A stretch of DNA of 11,739 nucleotides from Deltaproteobacteria bacterium (GCA_016926135.1 JAFGPH010000557.1:1-11739); one strand, 5' to 3'; positions 1-7,133 are shown, counted from the stretch's first letter. The notes: generated from the letters alone by a model not told the origin. Numbers and translations: made by a program.

Positions 1-733
1 CGAAGTTCAGGCCCGCGGTCATGACACGCCAGCCTTCCCCTTCCTGTCCGATCCGGTTCTCCGCCGGCACCCGCACGTTTTCGAAATCCAGCACCCCGTT
101 CTGGATGTTTTCGAATCCTGCAATCTCGTTGATCTTCTCCACACTGAATCCTCGGGCCCCCTTCTCCACCACAAAGGCCGTCAGATGCTGATAGCGTTTT
201 TTGGCCTCGGGATCCTCATTTGTTCGTGCGTAGACCATGTAGCGGTCTGCCAGACCGGCCGAGACGATGTACCTCTTTTTCCCGTTCAGCAGATAGGCGT
301 CCCCGTCCCGTGCGGCGGTCATCTCCATGGCGGAGGCGTCGGTGCCGGCAAAGGGTTCCGTGATCACGATGGCGCCTATCTCACCCCGGGCGATCCTCGG
401 AAGGAAACGGTTTTTCTGCTCTTCCGCACCGAACTCGATGATCTGGCGCAATCCCCCGAGCATGTTTCCCACAAAGACGCGGCCGGTCCCGGGCATCCGG
501 TTGAAGGCCTCTGCCGCAATACAGGCCCCCGTGGCGCCCAGGCCAAGCCCGCCGTACTCCTTAGGTACACCCGCGCCCGTGTACCTCTTCTCCCCTATGC
601 GATCGAAGATGTCCCGGGGGAATTCCCTCTTCCAGCGGCTCTCCTGATCCCGCGGCATGACCTCTTCCGCAAAGGCCCGAACCTCTTGATCAAAGGCCTT
701 CTGTTCCTCCGTCCACCAGGGATACACCTCCAT
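1..733 (-). CDS. Acyl-CoA dehydrogenase, N-terminal and middle domains (3' end cut by window edge)
   Basis: Reading the minus strand from an ATG at 733 gives 244 open codons with no stop before the window edge. The product is an FAD-dependent acyl-CoA dehydrogenase, which introduces an alpha,beta double bond into an acyl-CoA and passes electrons to ETF. Residues 1-110 look like the alpha-helical N-terminal domain (opening MEVYPWWTEEQKAF). Residues 121-135 (AIVITEPFAGTDASA) match the family signature that contacts flavin and substrate. GKKRYIVSAG (151-160) and VRVPAENRIG (220-229) are typical of the beta-barrel domain. The C-terminal helical domain with the catalytic glutamate lies outside the window. 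A strong Shine-Dalgarno sequence at 741-748, 7 bases upstream, fixes the start. It sits 93 bases downstream of the molybdopterin subunit and is probably in the same operon. The substrate cannot be told from this part. Confidence 0.93.
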   Translation of the reverse strand, partial: MEVYPWWTEEQKAFDQEVRAFAEEVMPRDQESRWKREFPRDIFDRIGEKRYTGAGVPKEYGGLGLGATGACIAAEAFNRMPGTGRVFVGNMLGGLRQIIEFGAEEQKNRFLPRIARGEIGAIVITEPFAGTDASAMEMTAARDGDAYLLNGKKRYIVSAGLADRYMVYARTNEDPEAKKRYQHLTAFVVEKGARGFSVEKINEIAGFENIQNGVLDFENVRVPAENRIGQEGEGWRVMTAGLNF

Positions 734-740
734 GCCACAT

Positions 741-748
741 CCTCCTTT
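741..748 (-). promoter_or_regulatory. Strong ribosome binding site of the acyl-CoA dehydrogenase
   Basis: The minus strand reads AAAGGAGG here, 7 bases before the ATG at 733. It decides the start of the edge-truncated acyl-CoA dehydrogenase and shows that this gene has its own translation initiation after a 93-base gap. Confidence 0.8.
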
Positions 749-826
749 ATCGCGATTTCTTCTCTTTCTCTCCCTGTGCCGGCCCCCCCCGCAGCGCCCC
801 GCTCCCGAGTTCCTCTGGGGGGATCG

Positions 827-3112
827 TCATCGCTTTTTTCCCCGCAGGGCCAGGACGATTTTCTCCGGTGTGACGGGCTGCTCCTTGAACCAGATGCCCG
901 TCGCGTCATGGATGGCGCTGATCACGGAGGGAGGGGAGCTCACGATCGCTCCCTCGGAGGCCTCCTTGGCCCCATAGGGCCCGTGAGGATCATCCGTAAT
1001 GATGTCGATCACTTCGATCCTGGGGCTGTCCATGGAAAGGGGCATCTTGTAGTCCGCCAGGCTGGAGTTCAGGGTCCTTCCTTGGTCCATCTTGAATTCC
1101 TCGTACAGGGCCTGCCCCAATCCCTGCACGGCGGCGCCCTGATTCTGGGCCTCCACGTTGATGGGATTTAAAGGCCTGCCGCAGTCATGTGCGATGACCA
1201 TGTCCGTGCACTTCACGAAACCCGTATCCATATCCACTTCCACCTCGGACAACTGGGATGTGAAGCTGTAGGCCGTTCCGCAGTTCCCCCCACCCCTGTC
1301 AAAGTCAAGGATGTCGATGCCATACTCCGAATAGCCCTTTCCGATGACCACTGCACCGGAACCGCTGTAACAGGCAATCTTGGCGAGTTTGTCAAAGGGC
1401 ATGGAGAGATCGGGGGATCCTTTTGCATAGACCCGGTGGTTCTTGAAAAGGATCTCTTCGGGGTTCAGGTTCCATTTGCCTGCGGCGATCCCGGCCAGTT
1501 GCGTCTTCACGTCCCGGGCCGCTTTCAGGGCGGCCTCGCCGGCAAGCACCGTGACACGGCTCCCGTAGCTGCCTGCATCGCAGGGTGTCAGGGCCGTATC
1601 CACCCGTTTGATATCCACGTCTTCCACTCCGATCCCCAGTTCCTCCGCCACGATTTGGACCAGCACCGTATCCGAACCCTGGCCGCAGTCCGTCGCGCCC
1701 GTGAGGTAGTCAACGCTGCCGTCCTCACAGAGTCTGATGACGGCCCCGCAGGATTGATGTCCGCGCTGTCGTGCGCCGCTCAGATAGGCCGTGCCCGAAA
1801 TCCCCACGCCGCGCGACAGGGGCGCCTCCGTGCGAGTCTTCTCCTTTCTGCCCTGCCACTCCGGCTTGTCTCTCAAGGTCTTTAAACCCTCCGTGAGCCC
1901 ACATGAGTCCACGGTCACGCCGTTCACGGTCCTGTGGGGGGCGACGACGGCGTTCTTCAGCCTGACCTCGATCGGGTCCAGCCCCAGTTCCTCCGCCATC
2001 ATCTCCATCTGGATCTCCGCTGCAAAGCGCGTATGGGTGACGCCGTGCCCCCGCATGGCCGCGCCGATGGGATTGTTGGTAAAGATCCGGTAGGCATCGT
2101 GCTTGAAGTTGGGCAGCTTGTATGGAAGCGTGCTCATGCACCCGGTCAGATACATGGTGAGGGGGCCGATCGCGGTGTGGCCCCCGCCGTCGGCGATCAC
2201 ACGGCTTTGCATGCCCGTGAGGGTGCCGTCCCGTTTCATGCCCAATTTGTTGTACACGACCATGTTGTGACGGCGGCGACAGGTCATCAGGACCTCTTCC
2301 ATGTTGTAGACGAACTTGACCGGTTTCCCTGTCATCCTGGAAAAAAGGCAGGCGCAGAAGTCCCCGGCCAGGGAATCGTTTTTCGTCCCTCCGAATCCGC
2401 CGCCTATGTAAGGCTGAATGACCCTCACCTTGCTCAGGGGCAAATCAAAGCATGCAGCCAAGTGGCGGTAGACAAAATAGGGACTCTGTTTGGCCGCCCA
2501 GATGGTGATTCCGGAGGAATCCCAGAGGGCGACGGCTGCGGGGGGCTCGAGATACCCTGTGATGACCCTGCCCGTCTCAAAACGTTCCTCCCTCACCAGA
2601 TCCGATTCGGCGAAGGCCTTTTCCACGTCCCCGTAATCCATGTGGAATTCCCAACCGATGTTGTTCTTCACGTGGTCGTAGAGGAGGGGAGCGCCTTCCT
2701 TCATGGCCGCTTCGGGATCGAACACGCCCGGCAGTTCCTCATATTCGACATGAATGAGTTCCGTGGCTTCTTCCGCCGTTTCTTCATCCACGGCAGCCAC
2801 AGCCGCCACCGCTTCGGCGAGGTACCGAACCTTGTTTTGCGCCAGGGGAGCCTCGTCGCGGGTCTTGGGCATCCATCCCCACTTCCAGCCTCCAAAATCC
2901 TTGGCAGTGAGAACCCCCTTCACGCCCGGAAGTCTCTCCGCGCGGCTCGTGTCAATCGTCAGGATCCGTGCATGGGCGTGCGGACCTCTCAACATCTTAC
3001 ACCAGAGCATCCCGGGCATTTCAACATCGGCGGCATATTTCGCCTCCCCGGTCACTTTGGCCAGGCCGTCGATTCTCGGGACCCTCTTGCCGATTACAGA
3101 ATACGCTTCCAT
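827..3112 (-). CDS. Xanthine-dehydrogenase-family hydroxylase, molybdopterin-binding large subunit
   Basis: A 761-residue protein, the usual length for the Moco subunit of three-subunit molybdenum hydroxylases (xanthine dehydrogenase, CO dehydrogenase, 4-hydroxybenzoyl-CoA reductase group). The opening GKRVPRIDGLAKVTGEAKYA is typical of the family. Cofactor-contact motifs are visible: GGGFGG (about 237-242), the AMRGHG loop with its arginine (about 354), CGQGS (about 476-480) and the C-terminal GAKEASEGA, whose second Glu (about 720) matches the catalytic glutamate. No signal peptide is seen, so it should be cytoplasmic. I chose the ATG at 3112 over an upstream TTG at 3118 because GGGAGGG at 3121-3127 sits 8 bases before it. 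It starts 2 bases after the small-subunit stop, implying coupled translation. The synthetase and acyl-CoA dehydrogenase nearby suggest an acyl-CoA or aromatic acid substrate; this is inference. Confidence 0.93.
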   Translation of the reverse strand: MEAYSVIGKRVPRIDGLAKVTGEAKYAADVEMPGMLWCKMLRGPHAHARILTIDTSRAERLPGVKGVLTAKDFGGWKWGWMPKTRDEAPLAQNKVRYLAEAVAAVAAVDEETAEEATELIHVEYEELPGVFDPEAAMKEGAPLLYDHVKNNIGWEFHMDYGDVEKAFAESDLVREERFETGRVITGYLEPPAAVALWDSSGITIWAAKQSPYFVYRHLAACFDLPLSKVRVIQPYIGGGFGGTKNDSLAGDFCACLFSRMTGKPVKFVYNMEEVLMTCRRRHNMVVYNKLGMKRDGTLTGMQSRVIADGGGHTAIGPLTMYLTGCMSTLPYKLPNFKHDAYRIFTNNPIGAAMRGHGVTHTRFAAEIQMEMMAEELGLDPIEVRLKNAVVAPHRTVNGVTVDSCGLTEGLKTLRDKPEWQGRKEKTRTEAPLSRGVGISGTAYLSGARQRGHQSCGAVIRLCEDGSVDYLTGATDCGQGSDTVLVQIVAEELGIGVEDVDIKRVDTALTPCDAGSYGSRVTVLAGEAALKAARDVKTQLAGIAAGKWNLNPEEILFKNHRVYAKGSPDLSMPFDKLAKIACYSGSGAVVIGKGYSEYGIDILDFDRGGGNCGTAYSFTSQLSEVEVDMDTGFVKCTDMVIAHDCGRPLNPINVEAQNQGAAVQGLGQALYEEFKMDQGRTLNSSLADYKMPLSMDSPRIEVIDIITDDPHGPYGAKEASEGAIVSSPPSVISAIHDATGIWFKEQPVTPEKIVLALRGKKR

Positions 3113-3114
3113 CC

Positions 3115-3603
3115 TCAAGACCCTCCCTTCATCTCTTCAGCGGCCGAAGCAATGGATTCGACGATCTTGGTGTATCCCGTGCACCTGCAAAAATTGCCGG
3201 AGATGGCTTCTCGGATCTCCTCTTCACTCGGATGGCGATTCCCGTCAAGGAACGCCTTGGCGGACATGATCATTCCAGGGGTGCAGAAGCCGCACTGCAT
3301 CCCGGCTTTCTCCACGAAGGCCTTTTGGAGGGGATGGAGACTGTCTCCTTGAGCCAGTCCTTCAACCGTTACGAGTTCCTGCCCGTCCGCCTCCACCGCG
3401 GGGATGAGGCAACTGTTCACTGCCCTTCCCCCCAGTATGACGGTGCAGGAACCGCATTCCCCCTGACCGCATCCCTCTTTGGTGCCGGTGAGATGCAGGT
3501 CTTCCCTGATGACTTCCAGAAGGGTTCGCCAGGGCTTCACCTTCATTTTGCAGGGTTTTCCGTTCACCACAAATTCTATCTCCTTCATTTCCATATGCTC
3601 CAT
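3115..3603 (-). CDS. Xanthine-dehydrogenase-family hydroxylase, 2x[2Fe-2S] small subunit
   Basis: A 162-residue iron-sulfur subunit that carries electrons between the molybdenum and FAD subunits. Counting from the ATG at 3603, the plant-ferredoxin-type cluster is bound by C45, C50, C53 and C65 (GCGQGECGSC and the later NSC), and the second, helical-domain cluster by C104, C107, C139 and C141 (CGFCTPGM and FCRCTGY). All eight cysteines are present, and the length fits the roughly 160-residue family norm. The frame stays open to 3657, but the ATG at 3603 has a GAGGAG Shine-Dalgarno 8 bases upstream and avoids an atypical N-terminal extension. It begins 43 bases after the FAD subunit and ends 2 bases before the large subunit, giving the order FAD, FeS, Mo subunit. 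Confidence 0.95.
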   Translation of the reverse strand: MEHMEMKEIEFVVNGKPCKMKVKPWRTLLEVIREDLHLTGTKEGCGQGECGSCTVILGGRAVNSCLIPAVEADGQELVTVEGLAQGDSLHPLQKAFVEKAGMQCGFCTPGMIMSAKAFLDGNRHPSEEEIREAISGNFCRCTGYTKIVESIASAAEEMKGGS

Positions 3604-3611
3604 CTGCTCGT

Positions 3612-3617
3612 CTCCTC
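3612..3617 (-). promoter_or_regulatory. Ribosome binding site choosing the small-subunit start
   Basis: The minus strand reads GAGGAG, 8 bases before the ATG at 3603. It argues against the upstream in-frame start at 3657, which would add 18 residues with no family resemblance. Confidence 0.65.
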
Positions 3618-3646
3618 GTATACACGTCCCGGATGATTCCTCTGCA

Positions 3647-4532
3647 CTAACCGGCAAGGGTTTGCCGCAGGGCCCGATCGACCAGGACCTCCACCATCAT
3701 CCTGCGGTACTCCGCCGAGGCGCGATGATCGTCGATCGGCGCAGATTCCTCCGATGCCCTTTTGGAAGCCTCCAAAATCGCATCATCGCTGATCCGCACC
3801 CCTCTCAAGGTCTCCTCCGCCGTGAAGGCCCGAATGGGCCTGGGCGCCACCGCGCCAAGGCCGATACGGATATCCGGGACTGTCTCATCCGCCTTCCGGG
3901 CCATGACCGCCACGCCCACCACCGCCAGGTCCATCCTGCTGCGGGGGGAAAGCTTGATGTAAACCCCCCTGGTGCCTTCGGGCTGATCCGGAATCCGAAT
4001 CTCCTTCACGAGTTCATCCGCCTCCAGCACAGTCTTGTTGGGACCCGCGAAAAACTCCTCAATATCGATCTGGCGTTCTCCCCGGGGACTCATGGAGGCC
4101 ACCTTTGCCCCCAGACAAAGCAATGCGGGCGCGGAATCCGCAGAAGGAACCGCATTGCAGATATTGCCCGCCAGGGTCCCCCTGTTCTGGACCTGAATCG
4201 AAGCGATGCTGCGGGTCGACTGGGACAGGATCGGGTGCTTTTCTTTCACCAGAGGGGAATGGGCCACCGAGTAAATGCTGGCAAGCGCCCCTATTCTCAG
4301 ACCGTAGGTGTCGTCCGGAGCAATATAGTCCATGCCCGGGACACCCTTGAGATCCACCAGAAGTTCCGGGGCGGGAACAACTCCTCTCCTTCAACTTGGG
4401 GATCACATCCGTGCCGCCCGCATAGACCTTGACCTTCCCGGTTTCATGCGCCTCCAGAAGCCTTAGCGCCTCCTCCATGCTCTTCGCCCTTACATAGTCA
4501 AATTTGGGCATCCGTCTGTAAAATGTGACCAT
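3647..4532 (-). pseudogene. Xanthine-dehydrogenase-family hydroxylase, FAD-binding medium subunit, split by a frameshift
   Basis: The protein binds FAD and passes electrons from the FeS subunit to an external acceptor. It is read in two frames. From the ATG at 4532 (Shine-Dalgarno AAGGAGAG upstream) the first frame gives MVTFYRRMPKFDYVRAK and the FAD-loop motif YAGGTDVIPKLKE. At about 4381-4390 the reading must shift to a second frame, giving GVVPAPELLVDLKGVPG, the second FAD motif TLAGNICNAVPSADSAP, and a normal C-terminal domain to the stop at 3647. Unshifted, the first frame runs on as nonsense to 4059. Joined, the product is about 294 residues, normal for the family. The shift equals one extra or two missing bases inside an AG-rich run (minus strand AAGGAGAGGAG). 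The rest of both parts is intact, so this is either a recent mutation or a sequence error. The cysteine-rich [4Fe-4S] insert of the 4-hydroxybenzoyl-CoA reductase beta subunit is absent. Confidence 0.85.
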
Positions 4533-4609
4533 AACGTTCTCTCCTTTTCAGAAACCCCTCCTGCCGCTGCCGGGCGGACTTGTTTCTTCCCTTGCCGGGG
4601 GGCGCCCCC

Positions 4610-4891
4610 TCAGTCGCCGCCAAGGGCAAAGGGGGTAGACCTCAACCAGATCTCCATCCTGCGGGACGTTGCCGGTCCCGAGCGGGAGAACCAAATCTCT
4701 TTTCCGTTGAGCAGAACCTCGATATCCTTATCCGGAGGCCCCGTCTTCTCATCAAAGAAATCAAAACCGGCACATTTTCCCATAAAGACCAACAGGTCCT
4801 TCACCGAGGCCACTCCCGGGTCCGGGGCGATCCTGCCCGATGGCAGACCGTCTGCGGCGAAACAGGTCTGCCATTCTACACTGACTCCCAT
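4610..4891 (-). CDS. MoaD/ThiS-like ubiquitin-fold sulfur carrier, probably with two compensating frameshifts
   Basis: A 93-residue frame from the ATG at 4891. Residues 1-70 fit a MoaD/ThiS-type small sulfur carrier: a strand, a helix around VKDLLVFMGK, GFDFFDEKTG, then the strand IEVLLNGKEIWF. The end, FALGGD, carries the di-glycine tail of the family plus one extra Asp. Between these, the annotated frame reads an unlikely SRSGPATSRRMEIWLRST, while another frame over the same bases reads LPLGTGNVPQDGDLVEVYP, which has the expected DGD-x-V turn. One missing base near 4688-4692 and one extra base in the C5 run at 4631-4635 (minus strand) would join the three parts. A GGAGG sequence abuts the ATG with no spacer, so the start is uncertain. 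Its place just before a molybdenum hydroxylase suggests a role in molybdopterin sulfuration; this is inference. Confidence 0.7.
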   Translation of the reverse strand: MGVSVEWQTCFAADGLPSGRIAPDPGVASVKDLLVFMGKCAGFDFFDEKTGPPDKDIEVLLNGKEIWFSRSGPATSRRMEIWLRSTPFALGGD

Positions 4892-4927
4892 CCTCCGGGG
4901 CCCTTCTCTTTTCCCGGTTCCCGTAAA

Positions 4928-5107
4928 CTAGATGTTCCTGTCCGCTCCTGCCCAGTACCTGTTCCTGATTTCCTTTTTCATGATCTTGCCGGTGGGATTC
5001 TTGGGAATGTTCTTTACAAATTCAACGGACTTGGGCGTCTTGAAACCGGCCAGCCTCCTCTTGCAGAAGTCGATCACTTCCCGCTCCGTTACCCGGTCCT
5101 CATTTTT
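4928..5107 (-). pseudogene. Orphan C-terminal tail of a second acyl-CoA synthetase
   Basis: In a frame different from the intact synthetase upstream, the minus strand encodes about 59 codons ending in TAG at 4928-4930. They include VTEREVIDFCKRRLAG, PKSVEFVKNIPKNP and TGKIMKKEIR, the last part of the AMP-forming ligase C-terminal domain with the A10 lysine. Over a 41-residue stretch I count 27 identities with the end of the intact gene, so this is a diverged paralogue and not a fresh copy. There is no own start or N-terminal body; the segment begins where the intact gene stops. It is best explained as what remains after most of a tandem second synthetase gene was deleted, or as an assembly join. 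Confidence 0.8.
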
Positions 5108-6704
5108 CCGCCCCCCCCTGACGACAGGCCCTTAACTCCCTCTTAAGGATCTTCCCCTGGGGATTCTTTGGGAGGGTCCGGACAAATTCCACCGACTTGG
5201 GGGCCTTGTATCCGGCCAAATGGGTTTTACAGAAATCCACAATCTCCTTTTCCGTAGCAACGGTCCCCTTTTTCAAGACCACCACGGCGTGAACCTTCTC
5301 GATCCAATAGGGATCGGGAAGCCCGATTACCGCGGCTTCCAGGACGGCGTGATGCCTGTAAAGGACTTCCTCTATTTCTCTCGGGTAAATATTCTCCCCC
5401 CCGGAGATAATCATGTCTTTTTTGCGATCCACAATATAAATGTATCCCCTTTTGTCGTAATGGCCCATGTCTCCCGTGTGAAGCCATCCGTCCCTCAACA
5501 CTTCCCGCGTCTCTTCAGGCTTGCGCCAGTACTCCTTCATGATTCTCTTGCTTCTTACAATGATCTCCCCCACTTCGCTGGGCCTCACATCACGGTTTTC
5601 ATCATCCACGATCCTGACATGCACGTTCATGCATGGTCGACCGCAGGATGCGAGGAGGATCTGGTCCTCGGGGGGCTTGTCCAAGACCTGGTGATCCCTC
5701 TTAGACAGAAAGCTGATATCCGGGCCGGACTCCGACTGGCCGAAGGCCTGCATAAAGATGGGGCCAAACAGATCCATCCCTCTTCTCAAAATTTCCACGG
5801 GCATGGGTGAGGCGGCGTACCAGATCCGTTTGAGACTCCGCAGGTCATAGGCTTCCATGTCGTCCATGCTCAACAGGGCCACCAGCTGGGTGGGAACGAT
5901 ATGGATGTCCGTTGCCCTCTCTCGCTGGATCGCCTCCAGGGTGGCCCCGGGATCGAAGGTCCTCTGGGGCATGATGACATTGCATGCCCCGAGACAGAAC
6001 AGCGTCCAGAAGTGGCTCCATCCGCCGATATGAAAAAGGGGCAGAACCATAATGTGCCGGTCGCCCTGTTCCGCACCCACTTGCAGGGCCTTGGTCCTCG
6101 TCTCTTCCATCTTTCGGAAATGGGTATAAAGGGCGCCACGGGGAAGACCTGTGGTCCCACTGGTGTAAAAGATAATGAAGGGGTCCTCTTCCTCGACCCG
6201 GACATCCGGTTCCATTTTCCGGTCGTTGAGAAGAAGATCGAAATGGGGGATCATCCCGGGAGCGGCCGCCTCAAGGGAGATGTATTGCCTTACCCCGGGC
6301 AGGCGCTGCCGCAATCGTTCGACCGTCTCGGTCAATTCAGGGCTCACGAAGAGCACCTTCGCCTCGGAGTAGTTGATCAGGTATTCCAGTTCCTCTTCCT
6401 GAAGCCTGGGGTTGAAGGGGGAGGCTATAAACCCCCCCTTCATGGCTGCCCCGTAGACGTCCACAATCTCCAGGCAGTTCCAGGACAGGATGCCGAGGAC
6501 ATCTCCTTTTTTTATCCCCATGGAGGAAAGTGCATGGATAACCGCATTCACCCTGGCGTTGAACCCCAAGAAGGTCATCCTCTCCTTCCCGTATACAAAG
6601 GCCTCTTCCTCCGGGTAGAACAGGGCGTTTCTGTAAATCACCTCGGCATAGGTGCCAATCTCGTAGCGGCACAGGTCCTTGAGGATCAGTCTTTCCGTCA
6701 TCAT
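5100..6704 (-). CDS. AMP-forming acyl-CoA synthetase (ANL superfamily)
   Basis: A 534-residue enzyme that activates a carboxylic acid with ATP to an acyl-AMP and then to the CoA thioester. Counting from the ATG at 6704, the motifs are: phosphate loop TSGTTGLPRG (about 181-190), GQSES (about 322-326), LHTGDMG (about 409-415), the hinge and following loop DRKKDMIISGGENIYP (about 426-441), and the C-terminal catalytic lysine in NPQGKILKRELR (about 518). The length is normal for medium/long-chain or aryl-acid CoA ligases, and no signal peptide is seen. An in-frame TTG lies at 6713 and a second ATG at 6701; the G-rich stretch just upstream suits either ATG. It is the first gene of the catabolic block after tetR. 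The acid cannot be named from sequence alone. The gene ends beside a G8 run and the tail of a paralogue. Confidence 0.93.
   Translation of the reverse strand: MMTERLILKDLCRYEIGTYAEVIYRNALFYPEEEAFVYGKERMTFLGFNARVNAVIHALSSMGIKKGDVLGILSWNCLEIVDVYGAAMKGGFIASPFNPRLQEEELEYLINYSEAKVLFVSPELTETVERLRQRLPGVRQYISLEAAAPGMIPHFDLLLNDRKMEPDVRVEEEDPFIIFYTSGTTGLPRGALYTHFRKMEETRTKALQVGAEQGDRHIMVLPLFHIGGWSHFWTLFCLGACNVIMPQRTFDPGATLEAIQRERATDIHIVPTQLVALLSMDDMEAYDLRSLKRIWYAASPMPVEILRRGMDLFGPIFMQAFGQSESGPDISFLSKRDHQVLDKPPEDQILLASCGRPCMNVHVRIVDDENRDVRPSEVGEIIVRSKRIMKEYWRKPEETREVLRDGWLHTGDMGHYDKRGYIYIVDRKKDMIISGGENIYPREIEEVLYRHHAVLEAAVIGLPDPYWIEKVHAVVVLKKGTVATEKEIVDFCKTHLAGYKAPKSVEFVRTLPKNPQGKILKRELRACRQGGAEK
5111..5118. 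repeat. Homopolymer of eight G (minus strand) near the 3' end of the acyl-CoA synthetase
   Basis: Eight consecutive C on the plus strand lie 9 bases from the synthetase stop codon. Loss of one G would move the synthetase out of its frame, past its TGA, and into the frame of the orphan tail downstream, giving a C-terminally extended protein. It is also a place where base calling often fails. A second G8 run (783-790) lies between the large subunit and the acyl-CoA dehydrogenase. Confidence 0.7.
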
Positions 6705-7133
6705 GGCCCCCAAATTCAGTACAGAGGATCGGCCTAGCAGTAAAAATGGCCCATTCCACCAAGGTACTAGTCCTCTGAACCTAACAGGCGTTGTTGCGGA
6801 GCGGGCGTTTCCACGGATCCGGCAGCCTCTGCGAGCATCGGGAATCTCATGGAGATCTTCGGCGAGGCGGCAATGTCGCCAACCTGGTCAAGGCTTCGAA
6901 ATCCAGTCTTTCCTTTTCCTCATCGTGCTATTCATGGCTAAAAGGTTAGCGGCCTGAACAGGTATCCAAAAGGAAAGATTGGTCCTCGGATCGGACGATT
7001 CAATAAAAAAAGAATAGGGGGTAGCGTCGCAACGGGCGGTGCCGGTCAACTCAGGGGGGTATGTGAATGTTTCCTGCAGGGTCGCAACATGCGAAAAAGG
7101 ATCGAATGACTAAAATTCAGAAAGGTGGATTCG
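6705..7133. other. 429-base stretch without a convincing gene, between tetR and the acyl-CoA synthetase
   Basis: Frames on both strands here are short and show no clear family. On the minus strand, a frame ending at the TAG around 6766-6768 reads VGDIAASPKISMRFP and later GSVETPAPQQRLLG, faintly recalling the end of a CaiB/BaiF CoA-transferase, but it has no body or start and I do not call it. A T7 run on the minus strand (about 7003-7010) could belong to a tetR terminator, but I find no good stem before it. An 8-base direct repeat, GTCGCAAC, occurs at 7026-7033 and 7081-7088. I saw no convincing -35/-10 pair and no second copy of the tetR-type operator. Confidence 0.5.

Noticed and set aside
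185..1171. Plus-strand open frame of 328 codons across the acyl-CoA dehydrogenase and the end of the large subunit
   Set aside because: It lies opposite two real genes and bridges the gap between them; no family motif or ribosome binding site.
1934..3352. Long plus-strand open frame of 472 codons opposite the molybdopterin and FeS subunit genes
   Set aside because: It is antisense to two well-recognised genes, its composition (His, Gly, Pro, Arg rich) is that of a reversed GC-rich gene, and no domain is recognisable.
4598..4609. Perfect palindrome GGGGGCGCCCCC just after the MoaD-like stop
   Set aside because: It would form only a four-pair stem and lacks a T run; likely a product of GC-rich sequence.
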